A stretch of 64,000 nt of DNA from assembly GCA_007449985.2 (NCBI GenBank), contig VIIQ02000652.1, positions 62,001-126,000 of the forward strand, written 5' to 3'. A program made the position numbers and the translations under genes. Of the stretch, positions 1 to 10,900 are shown one piece after another (the first letter of the stretch is position 1; the number at the start of each line of letters is the position of its first letter). The notes beneath the pieces were generated by a model. It was not told the DNA's origin. It was given only the letters and a program-made list of their open reading frames with translations, and ran no database searches. The DNA is from Desmodesmus armatus. Taxonomy: Eukaryota; Chlorophyta; Chlorophyceae; Sphaeropleales; Scenedesmaceae.

Positions 1-263
1 GTGGTGAGTGGGTGTGGCAGCCTGAGCCTACTAGTGTTGCTAGCCTAGTAGGTGTAGGGGCCCTGTGCAAGCAGGGGTCATTGTGGTAATGTGGTGATGT
101 AGTGATGTGGCAGTATATTTTTTGGCAGTGCATGCTCCCGACACTTGCTGGGGCCAAGCATAATTCCGTTGTCGTTGCTGATGGAGTCGCCAACTAAACT
201 ATGACTGAGTCTCCAACTATACTATGACTCGGTTGCTGTCTTCGTGACTGCTTTTGCCTGCAG

Positions 264-665
264 GTGTCCTGGATCAAGGCCCACATCAACACCGCCAACG
301 TGTCTTCCTTCTGCATCCTGCTGCTTGTCTGGCTCACCTTCTGCAACACCTTTGGCAACAACACCGTCAGCTCCGTCCCGGGGCGGGACGTGGCAGGGAC
401 AGTCTTCCTAGACGTTGCACTGTTCATCATGTTTGTGGTGGTGTGCTTCGTTGTCGCGTGGCCGCCACCGCCCCTTCAGGCGCTTCGGAAGGTATTGCGG
501 CTGACCCGCCCAGATGCAGTGGCGGTGGTCATCTGTGGCAGCACTAAGACAGTGGCGATGGGTGTGCCGCTCATCAGTGTGATGTATAAGCAGGTGCCGT
601 ATGCGGGCCTGCTGGCGTTGCCACTGATTGTGTACCACGCGTTGCAGGTGCTGTTAGGGGCTTGA
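264..665 (+). CDS. SLC10A7: SLC10A7/BASS4-type sodium-bile acid symporter-like protein, C-terminal exon (5' partial)
   Basis: This is the last exon of a polytopic transporter of the SBF-like family (SLC10A7 in animals, BASS4-type in plants). It begins after the acceptor CAG at 261-263 in phase 0 and stops with TGA at 663-665, giving 133 residues. Hydrophobic segments are visible around FCILLLVWLTF, FIMFVVVCFVVAW, the stretch GSTKTVAMGVPLISVMY, and LPLIVYHALQVLLGA. The last two match the conserved C-terminal helices of SLC10A7, where the protein normally ends soon after the YH..Q.LLG motif. Human SLC10A7 is linked to calcium handling and glycosylation in the secretory pathway. Plastid location is known for some plant relatives, but the target cannot be judged here because the N-terminus is outside the window. 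Bases 1-263 read as intron. The substrate is not predictable from this piece. Confidence 0.85.
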   Translation: MSWIKAHINTANVSSFCILLLVWLTFCNTFGNNTVSSVPGRDVAGTVFLDVALFIMFVVVCFVVAWPPPPLQALRKVLRLTRPDAVAVVICGSTKTVAMGVPLISVMYKQVPYAGLLALPLIVYHALQVLLGA

Positions 666-1935
666 TGCTTGACCCGCTGAAAAAGTGGTGCTTAGCAGGG
701 AGTGGTGAGGAGCGGGCAGCAGCAGGCGGTACAGGGGGTGGGGCGCAGCAGGAGGGGTCGGAACCCAGCGGCAAGAGCAGCAGCCGTTGGCAGCTGCTGA
801 ATGCGCTCCGAAAAGAGGCGCCTAGCAGCAGCAATGAGGGCGCGCGTGTTTGATGGAAACATAGCTGGCTTGGTTCCTTTTCTTGGCAAATAAGTTTCCC
901 ATCTGCACAGCTGGCCTTGGCAGGATAGGCGCACGGTGCCAGGGCAGGCAAACCTTTACTATGCTGACTGCAATGACCCAGCTGCAAAGCTGGCTGGCAC
1001 ATTGTTTGTACAGGAGCTCACATGTTGTATGGTTGACCGTACGCACGCAGGGTAGGCTGCATTGTCAACAGCTTTTTTTAGGCACCCACACCCCATGTCG
1101 GCAGGAGTAAGTTTGAGATGAGGGCAGTGCTTCCCCATGCAGCTGCACAAACAGGTTGTGTTGCCAGCAGTGGGTTCAGGCTGCTGCTGCTGCTGCTGCT
1201 GTGAGGCCTATCATCAAGACCAATGTGCTGTTTGTTGGTTTCTGAATTGTTGTCGGCTTCTTGTCAGTGTCTAGGAGCGCTGACCATGCATGAAACATGC
1301 AGCATGATAATGCAGCACAGCACCATGGCTGTGTGCCTGAGTGTCAGTGTAAAGGACAGAGGGCAACGTGTGACATATCAGCAGCCTTGTGCCGCGCCTC
1401 TACCGTGTACAGGGGGCTCGTGGCTGTTGCACTCTTCTTGGCCAGGCTGTAGCACACCAGGGGAGGGGTGCTCGAACAGTTGGATTGCAGCCCAGCTGTT
1501 CAAAATAAAGGTAACTCAAGAGTGTTGTCATCCTGGTGCCAGGCTGAGGGTATGGTCTCCAGGCTAGGGGCACTGCAGCACATTGATGAGAGAAGTGTCG
1601 GATACAGCATCCGCCAATAGTTGGCACACTTGCTGCAACTTAACGTCTACCAGTGCTGGATGACGCTGCAGTTGCGAAAAAAGAAGACAAGGTATATCCG
1701 CAGGTACTCTCACAAAGCCACAACCACCAGGCCAACTGTATCCGAACTCCATACCGCAGTAGCCTCGCGATCGTTTTCTGAAAGTGATCACTTTCTCTTG
1801 GGCATTCAAATCATCGTGTCGCGTTGGCGTTGCTGGCCAAGAGCTTACAAGTCCCTCACGCAACATATCGCTTCAGCAGTGTTGTAAGGCTGATGAGGCG
1901 GTGCTGATTGTAATTACTTGGGAAACCCTTGCACC
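666..1935. other. 3' flank of the transporter gene and upstream region of the CBM20 gene
   Basis: No supported coding exon was seen. A TGTAA candidate poly(A) signal lies at 1348-1352. A CTG/GCT trinucleotide run sits near 1180-1201. The part just before 1936 should hold the promoter and 5' UTR of the CBM20 gene; no clear TATA element was recognised. Confidence 0.4.
1348..1352 (+). terminator. TGTAA candidate poly(A) signal for the SLC10A7-type gene
   Basis: TGTAA is the usual poly(A) signal in volvocine green algae. This copy is 683 bases after the stop codon. It is only a motif match; 3' ends need RNA data. Confidence 0.3.
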
Positions 1936-4900
1936 ATGAAGAGCAGTGGCTGCAGCGCAGGGCTGGGCGTGAGGAGCAGCAGTCAGCGCCTAGGAGCACA
2001 TGCCAGGCCACCCAGACACACGCAACTACGCCCAGAGGTTCTGGCTGATGCATGGTGTCAGCGACAGGCGCTAGGACGCGCAGGTGTGTGCCATGGGGCC
2101 TGCATTTGTTCTCGCGAGGGCAGTGCCACCCCCGCAGCGCGTTAGCAGCGCTTCAAAAAGATGGATATATCTTGGAACAGATGTTTCATTAGCAAATGCA
2201 CCGTATCTGGCTCACCTGCAGCTGGAATTGTGCTGCTGTTGCTGTCTGCACAGATCCAGCAGTGCCTCAGAGGCGTGGTGTGCTCATAACGCCACATGCC
2301 TATCAGTCCAACTACGGCTACAATGCCACCCCTACACAGCCAGCAGGGCAGCAGAGCCAATTCGGCCGGGGGCAGGACAGGCAGAGTCAGCAAGGCAGCA
2401 CAGCGCTGGTCAGCTCTGATGGCAACAGCACAGCGCTGAAGACCAAGGAGCAGCCCAAAATGGTGCAGGTCCGGTTCTGGCTCAAGTTCCACGTGGACTA
2501 TGGTCAAACCATCCGCATCATCGGTGGCCATGAGGCAACAGGTGAGTTCCTGTTGCTGGTGACGATCGCTCCAGGGCGGTGCTTCTGACGCAACAGCTCT
2601 GGAAAAAAGGTCATCGCCGCTGCGGCAGAGCAGTGAACACATGTTGCAATTGCTCAGCCGAGGGTGTCACCTCATGTCTTAGAGCAACTGCAGCAAGACT
2701 CAGTTGCGTGGTGCTGGCTTGCTGCAGGTGCATGGAACCTTGCCAAGGCTCCGTTCCTGCGGTGGTCCGAGGGTGACCTCTGGAACGTGACCATGGAGCT
2801 AGCCGCTGGTGGCGTGTACGAGTATAAGTGAGTGCAGCTGGCATCCCACTAGCATGCAACGTCAGCATGAGCACCAGGCAGCTGAGTTGGCACAGCAGCA
2901 GCTGCTATGGCTCCTGCAGGATGAGGATGAGCAAGCCCAACAAGCTTGATGCCACACCAGCTGCATATGCACTCCGCAAGTATTGTGCACAACAGGGTCA
3001 GCATCAGACGAATGCTAGCTGCCATGTAATTGCAACCTTGCGAGCTGAGCGCGTTGTGGCTGTGGCAGTGTTGATGCCAGCATTGAAGCTGATCAGCTGT
3101 GCATTGTTACAAAGATTTGTACCAGCCATACAATGTATCCAGCCAGCCGTGCAATGTCCCGTCAGTTACTGAGCGACCGTTCAGCACCTTGCTTGGCATG
3201 TGTTGTGCAGGTATGTTGTGGTCGAGGCAGATGGTGTGACTGCAGCCAGCTGGCAGCGAGGCGCCAACAATGTGCTGGCCCTGCAGTTGAACGACGAGGA
3301 GGTGGAGGTTTATGACAACTGGTGAGGCTTCTGGCGGTTGTGTTGTTTGTTGTGTCACTGAGTGCAGCCCCAGAGCAGCACACTGCAGTCCTTGGTGCCG
3401 CTGCATGTGGTTTCACAGGTCTTGGACAGCATCTGCTGTTTGGATTAAGGTTGCAGGGCGACGCAGCAGCAGCAGCACGCAATGTACCCGGTCTATGGTT
3501 GGTCCCGGCATGTGCTGATCACGTACACATATACATACAACAGCAGTTGGTTGCGAGCTTGATGCCCAGCAAAGAGCACGCCACGAAAGTTGCGGTCGGC
3601 CTTGTCCCTGCATGGGCTGCCCCGCGATTGCTTGTGTCATACAGCGTTGTGGTTGCTGGTCCTTTGACTGTCCGTGGCCTGGTCTCACAATTGCATGCGC
3701 GCACCGTGTGCTGCAGGAAAAACGCTCCAGGCGCGCTATGCGTTGTGGACGGGCAGGAAGTAACCCGTGAGCGCAAGCTGTTGGCATGGGCTGGTGACAT
3801 GGCAGTGCAGCGCAGCGAGTTGCGGCGCACCCGCATGGAGCTGGCACAGGCGCGGGAGGAGATCCGGGTGCTGCGTGCTGAGCTCAGTGTGCTGCGCATG
3901 GAGGTGGGTGTGCAGGAAAATTGGCGGGAAAAGTGCAGGAGGATGTGCTGATACTGCCAGCACGAGTGGAGTGGAGTGCTGGGTTGATGTGTGGTTGCGT
4001 CACATACAACCACAAGTCAGCAACTGGCATAAAGCATGGCATCACCTTATGGTCATGGGAATCTGCACCACGATATTGACACAATTCGCTGACGGTTATG
4101 CAAAACCCAGTTGACAGGTGCTCAGGGTGCGCCGCAATGTTTCTTGCACAGACGTACCGCTGTCTGTGCCACGCAAAGATAAGAGACCATCGTTTGTGAA
4201 AGGAAATACACTGTCTCAGCATGCTGTTGCCACTGGTGCTGCTGCTGTGCCTGCAGGTCAGCGAAGCCAACATTGCTCGTGCTGCTGCTGAGGCGCGCCA
4301 GCTAGAGCTGGAGCGGGCCAACAGCCAACTACGTCTGGAGGTTGCTACCTCGCAGGCGACATCAAAAAGCACCATGGAGGAGGCTGTGCGGCTGCTGAGT
4401 GAGTGCCTCTTTGTCTTGATACTGTCTGTCATTCAGTCCCATTCAAATATCTAGCGCTCAGGTCAGTTCCGTGAGTACACTGTCAGTAAGGTTGATGACA
4501 TGCACTGCTGCAGTGGAAGTTGTGACGTACGTCATCAACAGCGCTCACGTTGGCTGCATGTACTGCCTGTCTTGTTCGTCTGCGCTCCTGCAGCCGACAT
4601 GTCGGACGAAATTGGCTATGACGACCTCTCCAGCAGCAGCGGCCACACAAGTGCCAGCATGGAGCCGGTCAACACTGCAGCAGCAGCATCAAGCAGCGGC
4701 AGCAGCCAGCACAGCCCAGCAGGAGCAGGCGCTGGTGGCGGCAACGGTGTCTTTGGCGGCTTGTTTGGGTTCAACGTGCCTGGGGGCAATGGCAAGGTGC
4801 AGCACAAAGTGGGCATGGACGACACCACAGGGGCTGGACGCGCAGCCAGTGCAGTCGTAGCTGCAGCGGCTGCTATGGCTGCTGCCGCAGATGCCCGGCT

Positions 4901-4949
4901 GCCGCGTGGCAGCAATGGCAGCAGCAGCAGCGGGGGCTACGGCAGCTAA
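1936..4949 (+). CDS. CBM20 starch-binding domain protein with coiled coil
   Basis: Seven exons join in frame: 1936-2083, 2254-2541, 2728-2827, 3211-3321, 3717-3903, 4257-4398, 4594-4949 (443 aa). The ATG at 1936 is the first in its frame. The first 50 residues are rich in Ser, Arg and Ala and poor in acids, as in a chloroplast transit peptide. A Gln/Ser-rich linker follows. Residues about 121-216 form a CBM20 starch-binding domain: the segments VRFWLKF, GAWNL, LRWSEGDLW, YEYKYVVVEADG and SWQRGANNVL match the family, including its binding-site tryptophans. Residues about 225-325 are a charged heptad-like coiled coil, and the tail is Ser/Gly/Ala-rich. The inferred role is binding starch granules in the plastid, perhaps at the pyrenoid starch sheath. 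SAGA1/SAGA2 of Chlamydomonas share CBM20 plus coiled coil but are far longer, so orthology is not claimed. No catalytic domain is visible. Confidence 0.82.
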
Positions 4950-7419
4950 GCAGCAGCGGTGAAAGCAGCGGTTGTGCGCTGTTGTACTATTTGTTGAGAT
5001 GCTTGGCAATGGCCGACGCATCTTCTGGTCAGCTTCCGGTCTGACTGCAGTGCAGGCGGGCACTGGCAGGCCTCGTGTGTTGGCCTTTGCTTGTGTGCTG
5101 CACGCCGGTGCGCAGTAATGCTGTGCTGCTGTTGCGACAGGGCCGTGCTGAAATGTGCGAAGCTGAGCGCATGCATGCTTCGAGTGTGGGGGGACTGTGA
5201 AGGGGCCGGCTGGGTTCGGTGCTGCGGGATGGTGGTGTGCTGAAGTGCATTGGTTGCAACACATGCACGCTGTCCTGCAGGGTTCTGTTTGGCCTGTGCA
5301 CGTAGTTGCTCACGGTGCTTGTGTGGCGGCAGGGCCGACCTTCGTTGGCTGCATGTAGCTGGCTGCTGGCTTGCCATCAAACTGCCTCGACGGCATGCAG
5401 CTTGCCTGTTTCACAGGGGCTGGGCTGTTTCTGTCTGACAGCAGTCACTGTGTTGCTTCCGCCGGCAGGCACACTATATGCGGGCAGACAGTGGTTTCGT
5501 GCGGGCTGTGAGACAGCACCATGTAAGGCTTGCACACCGCTGTGCTAGCAGCACGAGTCAATGGCCTGTCGAGTGTTTGGGGGTTTTGGGCAGCACTGCT
5601 GGGGTTGAGGGGTCTGTTGGTGGACACTGTGTGATTTGAGAAGAGCTGTGTTGGCATGTTGCGGGACGCATCACGTCTCTGTTGGCCTCCCGTTGGCCAT
5701 TGTGTGTGTGAGCACTGTCATGGTATGCCAAACTGTCAGCTCCTGCTGAGGCGCGAGGGGTACTGACAGCGCAGCAAATCAGGGTGTGCGGTGTTGCTGT
5801 GCGTTGCTGTTGTGGCGACTCTGTTGTCTAGTTTCTATGCTTGCTTTGAAGCTCCTCAGCTTGCGGCAGGCCTGGTATGGTGGCTGCATAATTGTTTTCG
5901 GCACCTCAGTATGTCGCTGTGCTGAGCATGGAGCTGCAACAGGGTTCACCTACGGCACACTTGCAGCCCTGCATGCTGCGCGTTGTCCAGCCCTGCCGCG
6001 CTTGCCCCAGCATGAGATGGCTATGTATCTTTTTGGAAGCCTTTCACCAGGGCTCTCCAAGACTCCAGTCTGTTGTTTGCTTGCTTGGTGCTGCTGTTTG
6101 CCCTTCCGGTTGGAGACCAGCAACTGATGGTCTGTGCATGTCCCAAGCAGCACAAAACATGCAGCTATTTGGGCGCAGCGGCGGCAGGCAGTATACGCCA
6201 AAACATGGCGAGGCAGCTGCTCCCACACACGCCATGCCTTCCCCGTTGCTTTGAACTGATGCACGAGGGTGACAGCCCCGTCTGCATGACAGTGGCACGC
6301 TGCCTACTGGGGTAATGCCCATTGCCTGGGTTGAACACACACACACATGTGGCACTGCCTGCAGCTGGGTGATGTGTGCAGCACGCAGCATCACTACCCT
6401 GCAAGCTGCATCTGTGCAGCATCCACAATGTTGCATTTGTGAGGCAACCTGGGATGTTGTTTGCAAGCACAAATTGCAAGCACAGAGTTCTTGGCTGTAC
6501 AATCCTTGTCTGTATGGTCTGCAGTGTTGCCTGGCTGCTGTTTGGATGGCACCATTTGGTACAGGGGTGCAACGGGGAGGCATTGATGAGGCTGGGTGGC
6601 AATTGAGAGACCAGCTGGTTTTGGCAGAGGCCCTGCAGGGGTGCCCTTTTTTGTGACCTGAAGAGGGCCGAGCGAAACAGCAGTCCACAGGGCAGCGGAT
6701 GTGTGAGAGATGCATCTGCAGGCGACCTGCAGCACGCAGGCGACACTGCATGTGGTATTGACGCAACCTGGAAGCTTTTGAAGTTGTGTGCGAGTAGTGT
6801 GTGAGTGGAGGGGCTGAGAGGGCTGGGCGCTAAAGGAGGGGCTAACTCTGGATGTAATGTAACTCATCAGGCATGGTTCAACTGGTCCATCTTTGGTTTG
6901 TCAGTGTTACAGCAGCAACAATGCTGCATCAGATCCAACCGCCTGTACGTGTATTCAACTACAGGCCTCAACAGATAAACCATCCCAACACTGTCGCCAG
7001 GGCAGACGTCACATCCCCACCGCACCACGGCTTCCTTTCCAAACCCGCTCCTGCCACAATGCAGTTGCTGCTGTGCATTGCAGCTCAGCTGACTGAAAGC
7101 AGCACCTGTAGTGCTGCCTTGCAGGACAGCTACAGCGCTTTAGCATGCTCTACCAGCCACCCGCACAGCTCCCCGGCTGGCAGCTTGCTGCAAGCCACTC
7201 AGCAGCACAACATTCACCTCGACCGAACCAACCAACCATGCCCACAGCACAGCACAGCTGCACTGCACACCTGAGAACACACCTACCGCCAGGCTCCCAG
7301 CACAGCGCCTGTGCATCAAGAGCCTCTTGGCACAACAGCCACCTGACCCGGCACAACAGCCACCTGACCGGACCACCCAACCATGCCCATGGCAAGGCAC
7401 ACCACCGTCTGCACTGTAC
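4950..7419. other. Convergent intergenic region between the CBM20 gene and eIF3m
   Basis: No gene is supported in this 2.5 kb. Open frames on both strands (for example 6044-6766 minus) lack family resemblance and have shadow-like composition rich in Cys, His and Gln. A TGTAA candidate poly(A) signal for the CBM20 gene lies at 5522-5526. The right end is rich in short CA-containing repeats, such as two nearby copies of an ACCTGACCxGxxC-like segment around 7342-7372, before the larger repeat array begins. Confidence 0.4.
5522..5526 (+). terminator. TGTAA candidate poly(A) signal for the CBM20 gene
   Basis: This motif match lies 573 bases after the TAA stop at 4947-4949, on the coding strand. 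It is typical in sequence for green-algal 3' ends but is not proven. Confidence 0.3.
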
Positions 7420-7429
7420 ATGCAGACAG

Positions 7430-7917
7430 TGGTCTCAGTACACAGCCTGAGTCAGTACAGGCCTGCCGGCGCTGCCTGTTGCCCCTGCCGCCCACAGCCT
7501 GCAGGCTGTCACTGATCCCACACTACCCTGCAGTGCAGGGCCTGCACCCTTACAGACACAGGGCTTTCAGTGCACCGCCTGTGTCACAATAGGCCTGCCG
7601 GTGCTGCCTGCTGCAGCTACCACCCACAGCCTGCAGGCTGTCACTGGCCCCACACTTCTTGCACCCTTACAGACTCAGGGTGTTCAGTGCACAGCCTGTG
7701 CCACAGCAGGCCTGCCGGCGCTGCCTATTGCACCTGCCACCACTGCCTGCGACACCTCCCCGCTCTGTGTCGCTGACACCCATCAGTGACAACAGCAGAC
7801 CCTGACTGTCACTGACCCCCCCCCTGCACCCTTAGACACACAGGCTGTTCAGTGCACCGCCTGTGTCACAGCAGGCCTGCCGGCGCTGCCTGCTGCCCGT
7901 GCCGCCTGCCTCGCCCC
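7430..7917. repeat. Degenerate ~110-150 bp tandem repeat that includes the eIF3m stop codon
   Basis: Four diverged copies share a core reading AGGCCTGCCGGCGCTGCC, at about 7459, 7590, 7708 and 7873. A second shared block ends in TTCAGTGCAC, seen at about 7567, 7682 and 7848. The last copy contains the eIF3m stop codon (7849-7851) and its last 22 codons, so the array appears to have spread from, or into, the end of that gene. Two copies carry TTACA, which is TGTAA on the minus strand, at 7550-7554 and 7667-7671. These are the best candidate poly(A) signals for eIF3m, 178-299 bases after its stop. Confidence 0.75.
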
Positions 7918-10900
7918 CAACATGTCGCTCGCAGACACCAGCGCGCTCTTCAAGCCCGACAGCTGCTGCCCCAGACCCTGCCACTCTTTGCTGGTGAAGG
8001 TGCGGTGGTGGCAGCGGGAGATAGTGACGGTGGCTGCAACCTGGTCGATGCGGCCGTCCAGCAGCTTGCTGCCAATGGCACGGACCACCCACGGCTGGAC
8101 CTGCGGGGCATTGTGCAGTGGCATAGTGCATGACAACATCAGAACAGCCGAAAGGATTTGAACTTGCAGGCAAGAAGGAGGGAATGTACCCAATGTCAGG
8201 CACAACGCTCTAGGTCGGGCCACAAAATGTGGCGGAGTATGTCAGGGTGTCTGCAAATGAGCCTCAAGTACCCCCATCGCAACCTTTCCCCGCCCCAGCT
8301 CCACCCTTGTCCCTATCACAGCTGAACCCACATCCCTCCCTGCCATAGGAGGCACCCACCTGCTCTGGTGTGATGTCCAGTGCTGTCTGGATGTCTGCAA
8401 AGGAGACAGGGGCGCCCGATGCCTTGCTGCCCAGCATGAGCAGGGCCATCAGCCGCATCTTGGTCATTGCAGCATCACCACTCACACCAACAGACTCCAG
8501 CAGGGCAGCAGTGCCAACCTTCTGGAAGCCTGCACAAGCAAACGGCCACAGCAGCAGGCATCGAGGGGCGACCACACAATCAGCGGCGGCGGCAGTGCGA
8601 GCACAACGCCACAAAAAGGGGCCCAAAAAGCAGCACACGCAAGCCGCGAGTGGCAGCAGCACACACAGGCCTTGAATCACACTGCCATTATCACACATAA
8701 AGCAGCAACAGGGCTTGCATAGGAGTGACGACCACAACGGGGCGCGCTGTGCTCTAGCCCAACACGAGATGCAGTTGTGTACAATGCTGGGTCAGATGTT
8801 GTCACTAGTTTCTCCTCAGCAGCACATGGCTTCAGCGAAGTATGAGGCAGTAGTGTTGCATCATCAACCCCAACACAGCCAACACACCCACAATACATGC
8901 ACAATACGCACCCGCTACAAGCCCGCAACTTGATCTGTGTTCACACCACTCCATTCTGGTAAAGCGCACAAATTATACACCGGCCACGCCGCCAACACAA
9001 CACCACACACCAGGCTGTACGAGTTCCATGCCTTGCACGGCAACTGATCTCATGCGTCAGACACCACACACCATGCACATGCTTGATCCAAAAAGCCTGG
9101 CCATGCCGTGTTCATGCCATGCATGTCCCTCGCACCTTGCAGGTCTCCCTGCAGCATGACGTTCAGCAGCTGCAGCAAGGGGGCAGAGGCCTTGTCCTGG
9201 GCCAGCTGCTGCACTGCAGGCAGCTCCCAGAAGTCACACTGGAAGATGTCAGGGCTGCGAATGAAGGTCTTCACAGCCTGCACAAGAGCAGCAGAGTCCA
9301 ATTCTTCTGTCAGTCGTGCGCTTGGGAACGGCTGCTGCGTTTGATGGTACAATATGTACCACTCATGTGCCTATCTGTATGCCGCCGTCGCATGTGTTGC
9401 ATATGTGGATCTTACGTGGTTACTGACGCCACTCCCCCCCCCCTCAAACTGCCAACAGAACTTTGCTTTTGCCATCACTACAGGGTTCTTGTGCACGCCA
9501 CCTGCCTACTGTGGGCCCCGCCCCAGGGCGCACGTGCCCTGCCCCAACTGCCAGCATACGACATAGCCATCATTGCCAATGCAGGCGGTGCGGAAAGAGG
9601 GTCATGTACCAGGCGGATTTCCCTTGGGTGCCCCTGGGTGTTGAGTACACATGGTCACCTCAACTGCCTTGCCCCTTGCTCAACCCCCCTGTTCACCTCG
9701 ACTGCAAAGGGCTTTGCCGTAGCCAGCTCTGTGGGGCCCTGTCCAAGTCGACACCACAGCCACCCCCACCCGCAGGCTACCAGTCCTTATCCCATGATCA
9801 TTTCGCCCCTTGCTCAGCCCTCCTGTTCACCTCGACTGCAAAGGGCTTTGCCGTAGCCAGCTCTGTGGGGCCCTGTCCAAGTCGACACCACAGCCACCCC
9901 CACCCGCAGGCTACCAGTCCTTATCCCATGATCATTTCGCCCCTTGCTCAGCCCCCCTGTTCACCTCGACTGCAAAGGGCTTTGCCGTAGCCAGCTCTGT
10001 GGGGCCCTGTCCAAGTCGACACCACAGCCACCCCCACCCGCAGGCTACCAGTCCTTATCCCATGATCATTTCGCCCCTTGCTCAGCCCTCCTGTTCACCT
10101 CGACTGCAAAGGGCTTTGCCGTAGCCAGCTCTGTGGGGCCCTGTCCAAGTCGACACCACAGCCACCCCCACCCGCAGGCTACCAGTCCTTATCCCATGAT
10201 CATTTCGCCCCTTGCTCAGCCCTCCTGTTCACCTCGACTGCAAAGGGCTTTGCCGTAGCCAGCTCTGTGGGGCCCTGTCCAAGTCGACACCACAGCCACC
10301 CCCACCCGCAGGCTACCAGTCCTTATCCCATGATCATTTCGCCCCTTGCTCAGCCCCCTGTTCACCTCGACTGCCCCCCTGTTCACCTCAACTGCAAAGG
10401 GCTTTGCTTAGCCAGGTCTGCGGGGTCCTGTCCAAGTCCACACCACAGCCACCCCCACCATCAGGCTACCTCGCCCCTTGCTCTGCCCCCTGTTCACCTT
10501 GACTACGAAGGGCTTTGCCTTAGCCAGCTCTGCGAGGTCCTGCACAAGTCCACACCCCAGACTCCCTGCAGCCTCTTATCCTAGATCATTCTGCCCCGTT
10601 GCCCCTGTTCTCCTCAACTGCCCCCCCCCCCTTGTGCCCACCTCGACTGCGAAGGGCTTTGCCTTAGCCAGCTCTGCGGGGTCCTGTGCCAGGGCCAGGG
10701 CGCTGGTCTGCAGCCGCAGGAACTCCTTGGTGCAGGCACGGTCGCCAACAACCTGCAGCAGTGGTCAATGATGACACCATAACAGGATGATACATCAATC
10801 ATAAGGCCAGCCGATGGGAGAGGTGGGTAAAAACAGGTTTGAAGCAAGGCCAGGACGGTGAATATACCCGGGTGGGATGCTTTCAAAAGGCCAAGCTGCT

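Noticed and set aside
6044..6766. 240-residue minus-strand open frame
   Set aside because: No recognisable domain, Cys/His/Gln-rich shadow composition, no supporting splice or start context.
9691..10360. Regular repeats that might be a CRISPR array
   Set aside because: The units are 134 bp head to tail without unique spacers, lie in a eukaryotic intron and match an exon edge.
9463..10584. Overlapping plus-strand open frames of 104-175 residues, Pro/Ser-rich, as a repetitive protein
   Set aside because: They are produced by the 134-bp intronic minisatellite, which is not a multiple of three, on the strand opposite to eIF3m.
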